A program made the translations under genes and the position numbers. 64,000 bases of DNA. It comes from Chrysoperla carnea (lineage: Eukaryota > Arthropoda > Insecta > Neuroptera > Chrysopidae). The stretch is taken from contig NC_058342.1 in NCBI RefSeq assembly GCF_905475395.1, positions 34,926,140-34,990,139 of the forward strand. The letters run 5' to 3'. This document shows positions 24,801-35,540 of the stretch, piece after piece. Each line of letters starts with the position of its first letter. Within the stretch, counting starts at the first letter, position 1. The notes below the pieces were generated by a model. The model saw only the letters and a list, made by a program, of their open reading frames with translations. It was not told where the DNA came from and did not search any database.

Positions 24801-27800
24801 AAAATATCGGTCAATCCGTTCGATGACCTTCACAGATATTTCAACAACTTAAAAATAATTTTTATACAATTTTAAAACAAAAGTTGTTTTTGTTGCTTTT
24901 TGATTGTTTGATCCAGGTGTTCAATATTGATACAGGGAGTTCCAAAAACATCGATCGATAGTTCGATCGATCGAAAATTAGTAAATTCTGAATGACTGAC
25001 TGACGGCTAAACGCACAGAATAAGCCGCTGATCGTTGAGACCTGAAACTTGGAGGATGTTTCTTTGTATGACGTAGGCACCCAATAAGAAAGATTTTCCG
25101 AAATTCTATCCCTATGGGGACGGGGGGGGGGTGAAAAACAGGGGGAAAGTTTGTATTGGCCACACAACGTGACTTCTTGCTCCAATCCACTTTAAATTTT
25201 GTATAAAGATTTTTTTACTATTGCCCAGCGAAGCGGGTGGTTCACAGCCACCAACAGACCCACCCCACGATTGGTTAAGCTCTGTATGTATGTAATATAT
25301 ATCAAGGTATATTAAGTTTAGTCCTAAGTTTGTAACGCTAAGTATAACTAAAAAACGAAGAGATATCAAGCTGGAATTTTTATGGCGTGCTTGAAAATGA
25401 GCAACATAAGTCAATTGGGTCTTGATCCGTAGAACACATCTTGTAAATCGTTAGAAACAGAAATTTTTGAAACATTTTCTCGCAAATGTCACTGTTTATC
25501 AATGAGGGCGCAAATTAGGAAAAAACTTGGGTGTACATTTTCTCCAAAACTAAATACTTTCAAATTTCTCGAAAAACAACCGCTATAATTGTGTTGATTT
25601 TTTAAACTATTCTAATTAAATAATTCAGGCACAGATATTCAACTGTTTCTATACAGGGTATTTGAACAATTAACTCAATCAACTGTTTGTTTTCACTTGT
25701 TTATGAAAAAGATTGAACTCTGAATAATCTTTCAATAAATATTGCTGTACAAAAATTATTTCTTTTTGTCGCCATAAATTTACATGACACCCTGTAATTC
25801 TAGTCATATTATAAACATTAAATTAGATTCATGTACATTAGTACACATGCGTATTAAAAAAAATGAATCACACCAGCACATTAAAACTTATCAATTGTCC
25901 GGTATTGTTAAATAAATTTTTCTGATGTTCAACTACAAAGAGCGGTATTGTTTCATTCGAATTTTTTTTCTAAACATAAATAAGGAATCGATGGACCTTG
26001 AGAATGAATTAGTTATTACAAAAATATATAAAAAAAAATAGGCGACTTACATTGAAATACGTAACTTTTGAACATAATTTATAAATAAATGATTTTTAAT
26101 CACTTTTTTTTTTAGAATTGTTTTTTTTTATTACTAAAGTAACAAAAATTTAATTATAAACATTTATTATTTGTTTGACTAAAAAAATTATGACTTCATG
26201 ACAATAATTAAACTTATTTTAAAGTTGTTTATCTGTTATTTTTTCATTCTGATAAGACTCAATCAGCAATTGTACCTGTTTAGATATCAAATTTTAGATT
26301 TTTTTTTTTAATCGTAATTTTTTAATTGTTTATGATATCTGAGTATTGGGAAAAAAAATTCATGATTCATGCACACTCCGATTACGGGTGTTGGTTCACA
26401 GATTTAAGGGGTTATATCCGGTTAAGAGCGCAAAAAAAAACACGTTTTTAATTTCTGTATATATGTAATATATATCAAGGTATACTAAGTTTAGCAAAAC
26501 AAGAAAATTTTGGTATATGTGTTCATAAAATCACCTAAAGAGTCCATTTCCGGTTGTCTGTCTGTCCGTCTGTCAACATGATAACTCGGAAAAATGAAGC
26601 GAGGTATCAAGATGAAATTTTTACAGCGTGCTCAGGACGTAAAAAGTGAAGCTAAGTTCGTAAACGAGCAATAAAGATCAAATTTACTCTATAGATAAAG
26701 TAATCTTGAGCTAAAAAACTCAAAAATTGCATTCATTTCGCGATTAGAGTTTTAGTTTTCAAGATATCGCCTGAAATCTTATTTCAAGAGAGAATACCTT
26801 AAAAATTATGCTCCTCACCGAGGAATGGGTACGATTTTTGTGTTTTTCGGGTCAAAATTAGCTTATAAACTGAGTTTTATCAATTTCTGAGAGCAAATTT
26901 TTTTTGTAAATTTTTCGATTTTTTCTAAGGGGTACCCCTTAAGAAAATTATAAAAAATCGAAAAAAAATTAATGTTTCCAATTTCGATAAAACTCAGTTT
27001 ATAAGGTTATTTTGATCCGAAAAATACAAAAATCGCATCAATTCCACGATTTAATGTATCGTTTTCATGATATCGCCTAAAATCATATTCAAAAACAGTA
27101 TATCTCGAAAGCTATCCATTCAATCGGATAATGGATGCGATTTTTGTGTTTTTCGGGTCAAAATTAGCTTGTAAAATGAGTTTTATCAATTTCTGAAACA
27201 AAAAAATTTTTGTGAAATTTTCGATTTTTTTGAAGGGGTACCCCTTAAGAAAATTGCAAAAAATCGAAAAAAAATTAATGTTTCCAATTTCGACAAAACT
27301 CAGTTTATAAGGTTATTTTGACCCGAAAATTACAAAAATCGCATCGATTCCACGATTAGATGTACCGTTTTCAAGATATCGCCTAAAATCGTATTCGAAA
27401 ACAGTATATCTCGAAAGTTTTTCATTCAATCGGATAATGGATGCGATTTTTGTACTTTTTGGGTCAAAATTACTCTATAAACCGAGTTTTATCGAAATCG
27501 GATATACTAAATTTTTCTCGATTTTTACCATTTTCTTAAAAAGCACCCCCTTAGAGAAAAACCCTATCAAAATTTCGTTACGAAATTCGATAAAACTTGG
27601 TTTATAAGATAATTTTGACCCATAAAAAAACCAAAAATTGAGCTCATTTAACGACTCATAGAGCTCACAGCGATTTGAGGGGGTACTTATCAATCTGAAA
27701 CCAGAAAAAGCCAAAAATGACACCAGAAGAAAAATGGAAAACTCAAACTTCAAACAAAATTCTGGGACTCCCTTTCAGCCGAATTGACTTAGTATCTCTC

Positions 27801-28211
27801 TGTCTTTATAAAGCAGGATATTGGAAATTTCACATGTACAATTCGTGGAAAAACCTTGAAATGTTAGGTCAAAAATTTTAAAAAACCCCAATAAACTTAG
27901 GTTATCTGATAAAATGAATCAAAAATTAATCAAAATTTTGTTTGATTTCAGCTGCAAAATCCCAAATGGTTCAATCAAAATTACCGAACTCAGTACTAGC
28001 AAAAATATGGAAATTATCCGATATCGATAAAGATGGATTTTTGGACGATGATGAATTTGCATTGGCAATGCATTTAATCAACATTAAAATCGATGGACAC
28101 GATTTACCAACAGAATTACCACAACATTTAATACCACCATCAAAAAAACAAAATAAGAAAGTTCTAAATTCAAATAACACTAACGAACATTTTAAGGACT
28201 GTGATCAATAA
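18894..28211 (+). CDS. Past1: EHD-family membrane-remodelling ATPase (Past1)
   Basis: EHD proteins are dynamin-like ATPases that tubulate membranes and drive endocytic recycling. Exons 18894-20118, 21398-21568 and 27952-28211 (TAA stop) join in frame to 551 residues, close to fly Past1 and vertebrate EHD1 (about 530-540). N-terminal MFSWLSKENSKQE starts in the context AAAATG. Motifs: P-loop GQYSTGKT at 62-70, switch TTDRF at 90-94, DTPG at 150-153, NKAD at 216-219. The helical region follows, then DPEW at 436-439 and a C-terminal EH domain with KIWKLSDIDKDGFLDDDEFA, which contains the NPF-binding tryptophan and a full EF-hand loop. The Ser-rich tail (SNNTNEHFKDCDQ) after PPSKK is species-specific. 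Intron 1 (1.3 kb) and intron 2 (6.4 kb) are full of mobile elements and satellites. Only one EHD gene is in view; insects usually have one. Confidence 0.97.
20169..20315. mobile_element. hAT-like MITE just inside Past1 intron 1
   Basis: CAGAGGCGTATTTAGAG at the left pairs with TTCCTCTAAATGCGCCAC at the right. The termini resemble the CAGTGGCGGATTTA hAT ends elsewhere in the window. It begins 50 bp after the exon 1 donor. No clear 8-bp duplication. Confidence 0.5.
20869..21149. mobile_element. MITE with CAGGGTGTTCC termini, TATA duplication
   Basis: Left end CAGGGTGTTCCGTAACTCGA and right end TCGAGTCACAGAACATCCTG are near-perfect inverted repeats. TATA flanks both sides (20865-20868, 21150-21153). 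Non-coding; lies in Past1 intron 1, 250 bp before the exon 2 acceptor. Confidence 0.75.
22378..22600 (+). repeat. Dispersed CTGTCCGTCTGTC repeat, copy 1 (Past1 intron 2)
   Basis: Shared blocks: AAGGTATACAAAGTTTACAC, CTGTCCGTCTGTC, TTTTATAGCGTGCTCAGGAC, AATGAGCAACATAGGTCAAT. Related copies lie at 25180, 26468, 28735 and partly 54700. It has no coding capacity. Confidence 0.75.
23340..23905. repeat. AATATCGATATTG-rich tandem repeat, about 130-bp period
   Basis: About four to five diverged units with AATATCGATATTGACTCAAT, AATATTGACCGTAT, AGGTAAAATG and TTCAATATTT. The palindromic core AATATCGATATT recurs in most units. Located in Past1 intron 2. Confidence 0.75.
25180..25455 (+). repeat. Dispersed repeat, copy 2, with CCAGCGAAGCGGGTGG segment
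   Basis: Contains GCCCAGCGAAGCGGGTGG, a motif common in insect repeats, followed by ATCAAGGTATATTAAGTTTA, TTTTTATGGCGTGCTTG and GAGCAACATAAGTCAATTGG, as in copy 1. A ten-G run lies just upstream near 25122. Confidence 0.7.
26468..26700 (+). repeat. Dispersed CTGTCCGTCTGTC repeat, copy 3
   Basis: It has TATATCAAGGTATACTAAGT, CCATTTCCGGTTGTCTGTCT and TTTTTACAGCGTGCTCAGGA. It abuts the palindromic satellite at 26700. Confidence 0.75.
26700..27680. repeat. Palindromic satellite array, about three units
   Basis: The same family as 14050-14700: axis AAGGGGTACCCCTTAAG, arms ending in GAGTTTTATC and GATAAAACTCAG, joints GATATCGCCTAAAATC. The last unit is diverged. The array ends 270 bp before the acceptor of Past1 exon 3. 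Confidence 0.85.
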
Positions 28212-28470
28212 TTTAAAGAAATCAATTCTTTTTTTTTTTTTATATATATATATATAAAATATTATAAACAAATTTTTATGTAAACAAATTTAAAGTAATA
28301 CCCCCACTCCAGACAAAAAAAACAAAACAAGTGAAATTCAGTAATGATTGATTGTATACAAAAATAATAATTGATTTATTTATTCCTCTTTTGGGAAATA
28401 ACTGTTTTTACAATTTGAGAGAAAAATTTAAAACGAAAATTTATTAGTTTGCAAAAAAAGATAAATAAAA
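28212..28470 (+). promoter_or_regulatory. Past1 3' UTR with candidate poly(A) signal
   Basis: After the stop come an 11-T run and a short (TA)n. The first clear AATAAA is at 28464-28469, giving a UTR of about 260 nt. Cleavage site not proven. Confidence 0.4.
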
Positions 28471-28734
28471 AAAAACACTACATCTTGTATAAAATATTTT
28501 GATAACTTATTTATTCGTATTTAATAATAATATTAAATAATATAAGGGAAAATGTGTCTGTTTACACGCTAACGTACAAGCTATTTTCACGTCAAAGTAT
28601 CTAAAAATTCTTCTTATTAATTAGAAATGGAAACATGTCTTTGAAAATATGAACTATCTACATAAAGGAGTGAGAGTTAGGGGGGGGGGCAGGCTGAGGG
28701 AGTGAAAACTACCAAAAGGCACTTTTTATACCAT

Positions 28735-28990
28735 GTATATGAAATATATCAAGGTATACTAAGTTTAGTCCCAAGTTTTTAACGCTATGAACAAAATTTT
28801 TGTATAAGTGTTCATAAAATCATCTAATTAGTCCATTTCCGGTTGTCCGTCTGTCTGCCTGTCTGTCTGTCATCACGATAACTCAAAAATAAAAAAGGTA
28901 TCAATTTTTATAGCGTGCTCACGTCGTAAAAAGTGAGGATGATTTCGTAAATGAGCACCGTAGGTCAATTGGATCTTCTAAACCGTAAAT
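28735..28990 (+). repeat. Dispersed CTGTCTGTCTGTC repeat, copy 4
   Basis: Blocks ATCAAGGTATACTAAGTTTA, CCATTTCCGGTTGTCCGTCT, TTTTTATAGCGTGCTCACGT and AAATGAGCACCGTAGGTCAA match copies 1 and 3. Together with copy 3 it gives the fullest view of the family. Confidence 0.8.
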
Positions 28991-30388
28991 ATTATATGGA
29001 AATATCAGCCATGTGTGTGTGACATGTATATGGTTGGCTATCCCTCTTTACTTACATGACATGATAAAACAAATTATTCCGTAATCAACACTGTCTGTCT
29101 ATACATGGTATTTCAACAATTAACTCTGTCAATTGCTTGTTTTCACTTATTTAGCATTGATTTAATTCACATTTTGAAGTCTCTAACTTTATTTGGAGTA
29201 CCCGTAGAAGTGCAGGAAGCCTTACAGACCATGATATTTCGGTATTAAAAAGAGGAAAGAGAGATTTTTGGGAAGTTGAAACCCCCAAAAGGCACTTCTT
29301 TGACTCTTAATTGAATCTATAATTTTCAACTCTCTAGCTAAATATGAAGAATCGTCAAAAATGAGCAAATCCTTGGAAACGTCTAATAAAAGCTCCCTCC
29401 GGGGAATCCTCTAAAGTACTGGAAGCTATCCCCGTTCCTATGATAATGTTATTCCAAGTAAACAACTCTGCATATCGAATTATCGTATCTCTGCTGACTT
29501 TCCCTACAGCCCTTAAGTCTCTATTTTCGTGGGAAAAAAGACAAATGAGCGAGTTAGTTATCAATATCTAACCTTCGTTTATTAAGACGCAGAAGAAGCA
29601 ATTATTTAGGCCAGTATTCATTTGGCAAAGTCGAACAGAATTCCAATTATAGCGAGAACAACATTTTCTTGATCGGGAAAGTAAATTTTGAAATAATTTG
29701 CACGTTAGCGTTTAAACAGACATATCGTAATTAATATCATCCATCTTTTTTATTTTTAATCGACCATTTCAAATCATTTTTCAAATGCAAAGGATCATAT
29801 TTTTTAATTGGAATTCCATTTACAAAAAGGATCATCCTTATAACAACAAAAAAATATTAAAAGGCACATTTTTCAGGAGCTAAAAGGAGAGTATAGTGCA
29901 CCTAAAATCTTCAATCTTTAAGATTTTATAGTCTTGAAATTTGAGAGCGATTGAAAGCCCTCGCAGTTTTGGATTCAGAGATGTTTGAAATCCAAATAAA
30001 TGTTTTGCAATTGTTTGATTTCTGTTGACAATCTCGAATAGAAATTCTTGGATATTCATTAGTTTAAAGATTGGCCACCATGACTGTCTAATGCACGAAG
30101 CCTTAAAAGAAAATTGAACACAGGAATTTATGATTTTTATCGTCAGATTTGGGCAGTTGGTTGCTGTGAAAACGTATCTGTTTTATTGATTGCCACTGCG
30201 AAGAAATCTTGACTTAGAGTGTAATCGTCAATGAAAGACGACATGGCCATCAGTCTCGCAAATTTCAAGACTTAACGAGCTTTACACAAAGCGAAATGTT
30301 CAAAAGAGTATCAATGAAAATTTTTTAAAGCACTGCTTTTGTCATTTGCACAGTGTTTTCTAAATAATTCTAAATGTTTTACTAACGC
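28991..30388. other. Intergenic DNA, no gene recognised
   Basis: A stretch near 29100-29150 (GGTATTTCAACAATTAACTC) recurs near 25650 and 54810, so old repeat fragments are present. No supported coding exon. Confidence 0.4.
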
Positions 30389-30564
30389 TTAAGGATGTTC
30401 GAGCGCCAGGGCAATTTTGGATAAAAAGCTTGATTTTTTTAATATGAAGTTAGCTTTCGAAAAATTTTATTCTTATCTTTCGTCTAATGAATTTTAGTTG
30501 AAAATAAGGTAAACATAATTTCAATCCTAAATCTAAAATTGCCTTGGAGCTCGTACTACCTTAA
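30389..30564. mobile_element. Short TTAA-flanked MITE
   Basis: TTAAGGATGTTCGAGCGCCA on the left, with AGGGCAATTTT, pairs with AAATTGCCTTGGAGCTCGTA then CTACCTTAA on the right. The termini match those of the larger element at 61732-62377. TTAA at both edges suggests piggyBac-type target choice. Confidence 0.65.
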
Positions 30565-30606
30565 TAAAAAAAAAGTCATCAGATATAAAGACATGATCAA
30601 AAATAT

Positions 30607-30935
30607 TTCGTAGCTCAAATTTAAAGAGTTGAAATGACATACCAGAGGTCGTGGATTCGATTCCCGACGAGATGTGTACATTTAAATTCTTTTAGTTCTC
30701 AGTTTGACAAACATTTGTATTTTGTGTCCAAAATTTATTGCAGTTAGGTTAAGTTAGAGTGGCTGTCCTGGGGTGGGACACACTTAGACCATAGGGTCCG
30801 TTGTGATACCGAAAAAGGGTTGGCCCATCCCCGGCGACTACTCCATGAACCATTTGGAGCTGTTTAAGAACAGCAGGAGGGCTTTGACGTCGACTGACTT
30901 TAGGTCGGAGAGGTCGTCAAAGAGAGGCTGGCTCA
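30607..30935 (+). repeat. tRNA-like module followed by second copy of 7830-8003 repeat
   Basis: GTAGCTCAAATTTAAAGAG (A-box-like) and GGTCGTGGATTCGATTCCCG (B box) at 30610-30667 look tRNA-derived. From 30744 the text TTAGACCATAGGGTCCGTTG matches the Dcr-1 intron repeat, but it continues into a GC-richer tail (GTCGACTGACTTTAGGTCGG) missing from the first copy. Likely a SINE or composite. Confidence 0.5.
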
Positions 30936-31506
30936 TTTATTGCAGTTACTATGGAAAAATTACGACAATAATATTTATTTTTCCCTCGGAAAAGGTCTTT
31001 TTTAATTTGAAAGTGGATTAATTCAAAGTCAATTATTTGGTTTAAGTTGTTCTAACAAGATTATATTTTTTAATTCGATTCCCAAACTAACTTTACCTTC
31101 GTCGATTCCCTCTATGATTTCATCAATTTTTTTTGGATATATAAATATGTGAATGGAATTTTTAATGGTTCCTATATTTATTTTTTAATTTTAATGCGAA
31201 AATGGCGTATTTGATTTTCTTTTGGAAGATGCATCAAAAAGAAAACTTTTAGTAAAACCAAAAAAATATATTTATATAATTAATCAAAAGAAAAAAATTA
31301 ATCACGCATATATTTTGTCTCATTTGACACCGTCAGATTTAATTTCCGTCAAATTTTAAACTGAATTCGACCATTCGAAATTTAAGGTATTTTGCTGTTG
31401 CTGGCTACACATGGCATTCTAAGCTCAAATATATAATCAGAATCTTTCGATTAGCTCTAGTTTTTGAATTTAAGATATCTAAATAAGCCGGAAAATACCA
31501 TTGTCA

Positions 31507-31935
31507 CGCCTATGGGTGCGTTTAAAGGGGTTGCAACCATCTCCAGTTGCTTTTTGGCCTTGAATTAATGATCGAAGACTCCAAAAACCTCCGAGAGACG
31601 ATTTTCTAGATAAAATTTAGAATTAAAATTTGTTTCTTCACTGTCTCTTCTAGGGGTGGTTTTAATGGGGATGCAATCATCTTCATTTGCTTTTTAACAT
31701 CAAATTCATGATCGGCGACCCTAAAAACTTCCGAGAGACGATTTTCAAAGTTTTTCGAGGTGAAATTTTGTATTAACTATTCGTTTTTCTTTGTCAATTC
31801 TAGAAGTGGTTTTAATGGGATTGTAACCATCGTCAGTTGCTCTTTGAACTCTGATTCATAATTAGCGACCCCAAAAACCCCCCGAAAACGATTTTTGAGG
31901 TGAATTTTTGAATTTTTTTCACTGTTAATCTTTAG
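31507..31935. repeat. Inverted copy of the left-edge satellite (about 3 units)
   Basis: Reverse-complement blocks of the 1-533 array are present: GTTGCAACCATCTCCAGTTG, CTCCGAGAGACGATTTTC, TTCTAGGGGTGGTTTTAATG, spaced about 145 bp. The two arrays are 31 kb apart and in opposite orientation. Confidence 0.85.
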
Positions 31936-32682
31936 AGTGCTTTAGGAGTGGAAAAACTACCCTAATTTTCTCATTTTTTATAGTAATGTAAAAGCCAGAT
32001 GGTATGAATGTCCCTGAAGATCTAAGGAACACGTACAAAGAAAAATTTTTGAAATCGGAACTGTTACACCACTTTTCCACATTTTCCGGCTTATTAAGTG
32101 TACTATAAATGATGAAAATAATTTGAGCTGCTTGAAAAATTTACCAATCTTTTCCCTTTTGTTCCAATCTGACGAAAATTACTATCTGACGGTGACATCA
32201 TTTATTTATAAATAAAAGAAGTGCATTTTTAATAATAAATGCGCATGCGCAATTATTATTACGTTATATTATACAAGAACATAATATTTCTTTTTTTTTT
32301 TTTTTATAAAATTGATACATAATACTTTTTTAAGGGAGGATTTTCTTTCGAAAAAGAACTCGAGTTACTTTTGTAAAAAAAAAACACTCGTCTTTAAATT
32401 TTAGACTAATTTTAAATAAACTCGATTCGAGGATCAAAAAAAATTCTCCCTTAAAGTGAAAACTTCACAAAATGAAGTATAAAGAGATTTTACTGTATTT
32501 TAAGTAAGCCACACATTTCTATGTAATTGATTAATCAAGTTTTCCCCCGTTAGTTTATCTAAATTGCTTTTTCTTACTTAAAATCATTTTCACATATTTT
32601 CACTACTTAGAAAAATAAGGTATACATTATAAATTTTTGTTTTTCACGAAAAATCAATTACATAGATTATACATGCTTTGAA
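31936..32682. other. Intergenic DNA, nothing recognised
   Basis: AT-rich with T and A runs. No gene-like frame. Confidence 0.4.
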
Positions 32683-32818
32683 TGTACAATTTTGTTCAAT
32701 AAAATTGAACCAACTAACTTTTTTCCATTGAATTATTGTATCGCAAAAGTTTATGTCACCAATTAAAGTGTTTAATTGAGTTGGTTCATTGTTTTATGAC
32801 TTCAATTGTACATGTTTA
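32683..32818. repeat. Imperfect inverted repeat
   Basis: AATGTACAATTTTGTTCAAT with AATTGAACCAACT on the left pairs with AGTTGGTTCATTG and CTTCAATTGTACATG on the right, giving arms of about 35 nt around a 55-nt centre. Probably a small MITE; no target duplication identified. Confidence 0.5.
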
Positions 32819-35184
32819 TATAAAAGACTATTTTTTCTTAGAATAAATTTTCAAACGATTGTGTCCATCATTAATGAAAATTTTTTTTGGATTAGTGCAA
32901 TATTTCATGCTTTAAAATTAGTTAGTAAAAATTTCGGCGTGATCTTTTTTTAGAAAATTCTATTTTTCGTATTTTCAGCGTGGCGATTGACTTGAAAAAC
33001 TTGAAAAAAAGTCAGTCATCCTGAGCTTTTTTTAGGAACATGCCTTATCAATTTAAGCAATAGAAAAAACGGTTTGAGTTTTTCGCTTTAAAATTAGGAC
33101 TGTTATTTTTATTAGTTTGATGGACACAATTTCGTTAAGTATCAATTTTTCTTTTCTAGTTAGTATTTAAGAATTAGCCAGGATGGAAACCAAAAAGTAC
33201 ATCCTGAATTTTGTTTACAATTAAACTTAAAAGTTTACCAATCCTGCCATTTTATAATTTCATATAAAAAAACGACCGAACGGTTTATTTTTCAAACATA
33301 GAAAATGGCTGATTTATCAATAAAATCCCGTATTGGTGCTGATATTTTTAATTGTGGTTTAATTTTATCTTTTAGTATATGCGCTAGAAGCAAAAATTTA
33401 ACTAAATTTACCTCCATATATCTATGATAATTTACATAGTAGCCCAAAAAGTGTGTGCGTAAAATTTAAGAGCATGATTCTAGCGCATAGACTTTTCTGA
33501 ATATGCTTTCAAAGTAGTTCGAATTATGATTTTGAGAACGTTTACAAATTACCAGGTCTGTTTTTTTATTAACTAGGTTGATAAAGATCCTAAAAAACCC
33601 TTGGGTTAAGCTGGATTGGAAAATTTTACGAGATATCTTGCGTCATTAAATCGTTATTGGTTAAATTTGTAAATCGTTTAAAGGTCATTTTTTGAAAATA
33701 GACCCAAATTTAAATAAATTCCAGTTAAAAAAATTCAAATTGTAAATATTGAAAATTTTCTTTTTTTTTTTGTATGTGTATTTTTAGGGATAGAAAAATT
33801 TTTTAATTTTTGGTATTGGTTATTTTAGTTTAAATAAATTTTTGGAATTTTTCTTTTGCTAAGATACGGTCTCGTTTAATAATTTTCAAATAATTTGCCA
33901 TAATTTCGAAATAAAGTTAACGCAATCATTCATCGCGACAAAATACCGAAGCTTAAAGCTATAAAGATATTCTAAAAGTGATAACATATTACAGAAAATT
34001 AGCTGTAAATGAAATAATACCTACCGGCTGCGCCATTGAACGTAGAAGCTTTTCCAAGAGAGATAATTTGTAGATTGAGCGGGCAAATAAAAAATTGAAA
34101 TTTTCTGTAAATTTGGATGTATTGCGTGAACTTTATTTTCGAGGCCAATATTCTAAATTTCGGAAAGCATATATCAGATTTTGTTTCATATGAATTTTCA
34201 CCAAATATTAAGTTATTTTTCATTTACAGAACATAATAAATAAGCGTAAACATAATATCAAAAAAAAAAAACCTAAGTGCCCAGATATTAATTTTTTTTT
34301 CATTTTCACACTGAAAACAATAACTCTAAAACCAAAACAACTGAAAATTGTTAATTTTATTTTAATTTCCTTTTTTAAATTCTTGTGTTCTGTTAATTAT
34401 TTTATTTAGTTTCCACAATTTTATTGCAAAATATATAGTTTATTTTTTTCAGTTAATATTCTTGTTCCAAATTTCCATTCCCTTCATTTTCTCCTTTCAA
34501 AGTGTGTGTTGCGTTGTTTTTTTAGAGATTTATCTTCGAAGGAAATCTTTTATTCTCAATTTAATTGAAAAAAATATCGTTTTCATTTTACGATTTCGAG
34601 AGCTGTTTTATAAAATGTCTGGAAATGTTGATTTAAGATAAGTAGGAATTTTTAATAGGTAAGTTGTCAAAATCTGGAGTTTGTAACCAAAGCCGTATCC
34701 GAATTTGGTTATAGCGTCCAGGCAGGAATGAATTGTCGATTTTTTGTGCAGTAAAACGGATTGGGATGAGATTTTTTGCATTCGTTTCATGAGGGAACTT
34801 TACAATGTTTGTGAAGAAAATTAATGAAGTAGAAATGAAAAACTGGAAACTAAATATCGATGGAAGTGAGTCTAATTTTCTTTACCGAGGGCTTGTAGGG
34901 CCCGCAGAACACGATTATCACTACGAAAAATGGAACCCAAGGCACTTACACGGGTAGTATACACATTTTGTTAATAATAAATTAAATTTCAAATATTATA
35001 AATAAATATATAATAAAAATTAATTTTACACACAAAACTATCTCAATAAATTCTACTAAATAATACAAAAAGCATTTATGTAAATATATAACACATAGTT
35101 TTGAATTGAAATTTTAAAATTTTTAACCATAAATCGAGGTAAAATGTTAGTTTCATTGATTTCATTTTCACTATCGAAATAAGT
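32819..35184. other. Intergenic DNA, nothing recognised
   Basis: No coding exon, RNA gene or repeat with clear edges was found in this 2.4-kb stretch. Confidence 0.4.
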
Positions 35185-35540
35185 GTTAGTTCAACAAGTG
35201 TACCATAGATGGCATTACCATCGAAATAATGGTAGTTCAACAAGTTTACCATAGATGGCATTACCATCGAAATAATGGTAGTTCAACAAGTTTACCATAG
35301 ATGGCATTACCATCGAAATAATGTTAGTTCAACAAGTTTACCATAGATGGCATTACCATCGAAATAATGGTAGTTCAACAAGTTTACCATAGATGGCATT
35401 ACCATCGAAATAATGGTAGTTCAACAAGTTTACCATAGATGGCATCACCATCGAAATAATGGTAGTTCAACAAGTTTACCATAGATGGCATTACTATCGA
35501 CATAAATGTTAGTTCAACAAGTTTACAACAAGATGGCATA
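35185..35540. repeat. 46-bp minisatellite, seven units plus partial
   Basis: Units start at 35185, 35231, 35277, 35323, 35369, 35415 and 35461. Each holds GTTCAACAAGTTTACCATAG then ATGGCATTACCATCGAAATA. Units 2-6 are almost identical; the outer ones are diverged, a pattern of recent central expansion. Confidence 0.95.

Noticed and set aside
24862..25414. Overlapping minus-strand frames of 70-107 codons in Past1 intron 2
   Set aside because: They cover a dispersed repeat and a poly-G run and have no recognisable domain.
30803..31021. 72-codon frame
   Set aside because: It begins inside the dispersed repeat shared with 7830-8003 and has no protein-family features.
35076..35540. Repeat array with 46-bp spacing considered as CRISPR
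   Set aside because: The whole 46-bp unit is repeated with no unique spacers, and the genome is eukaryotic.
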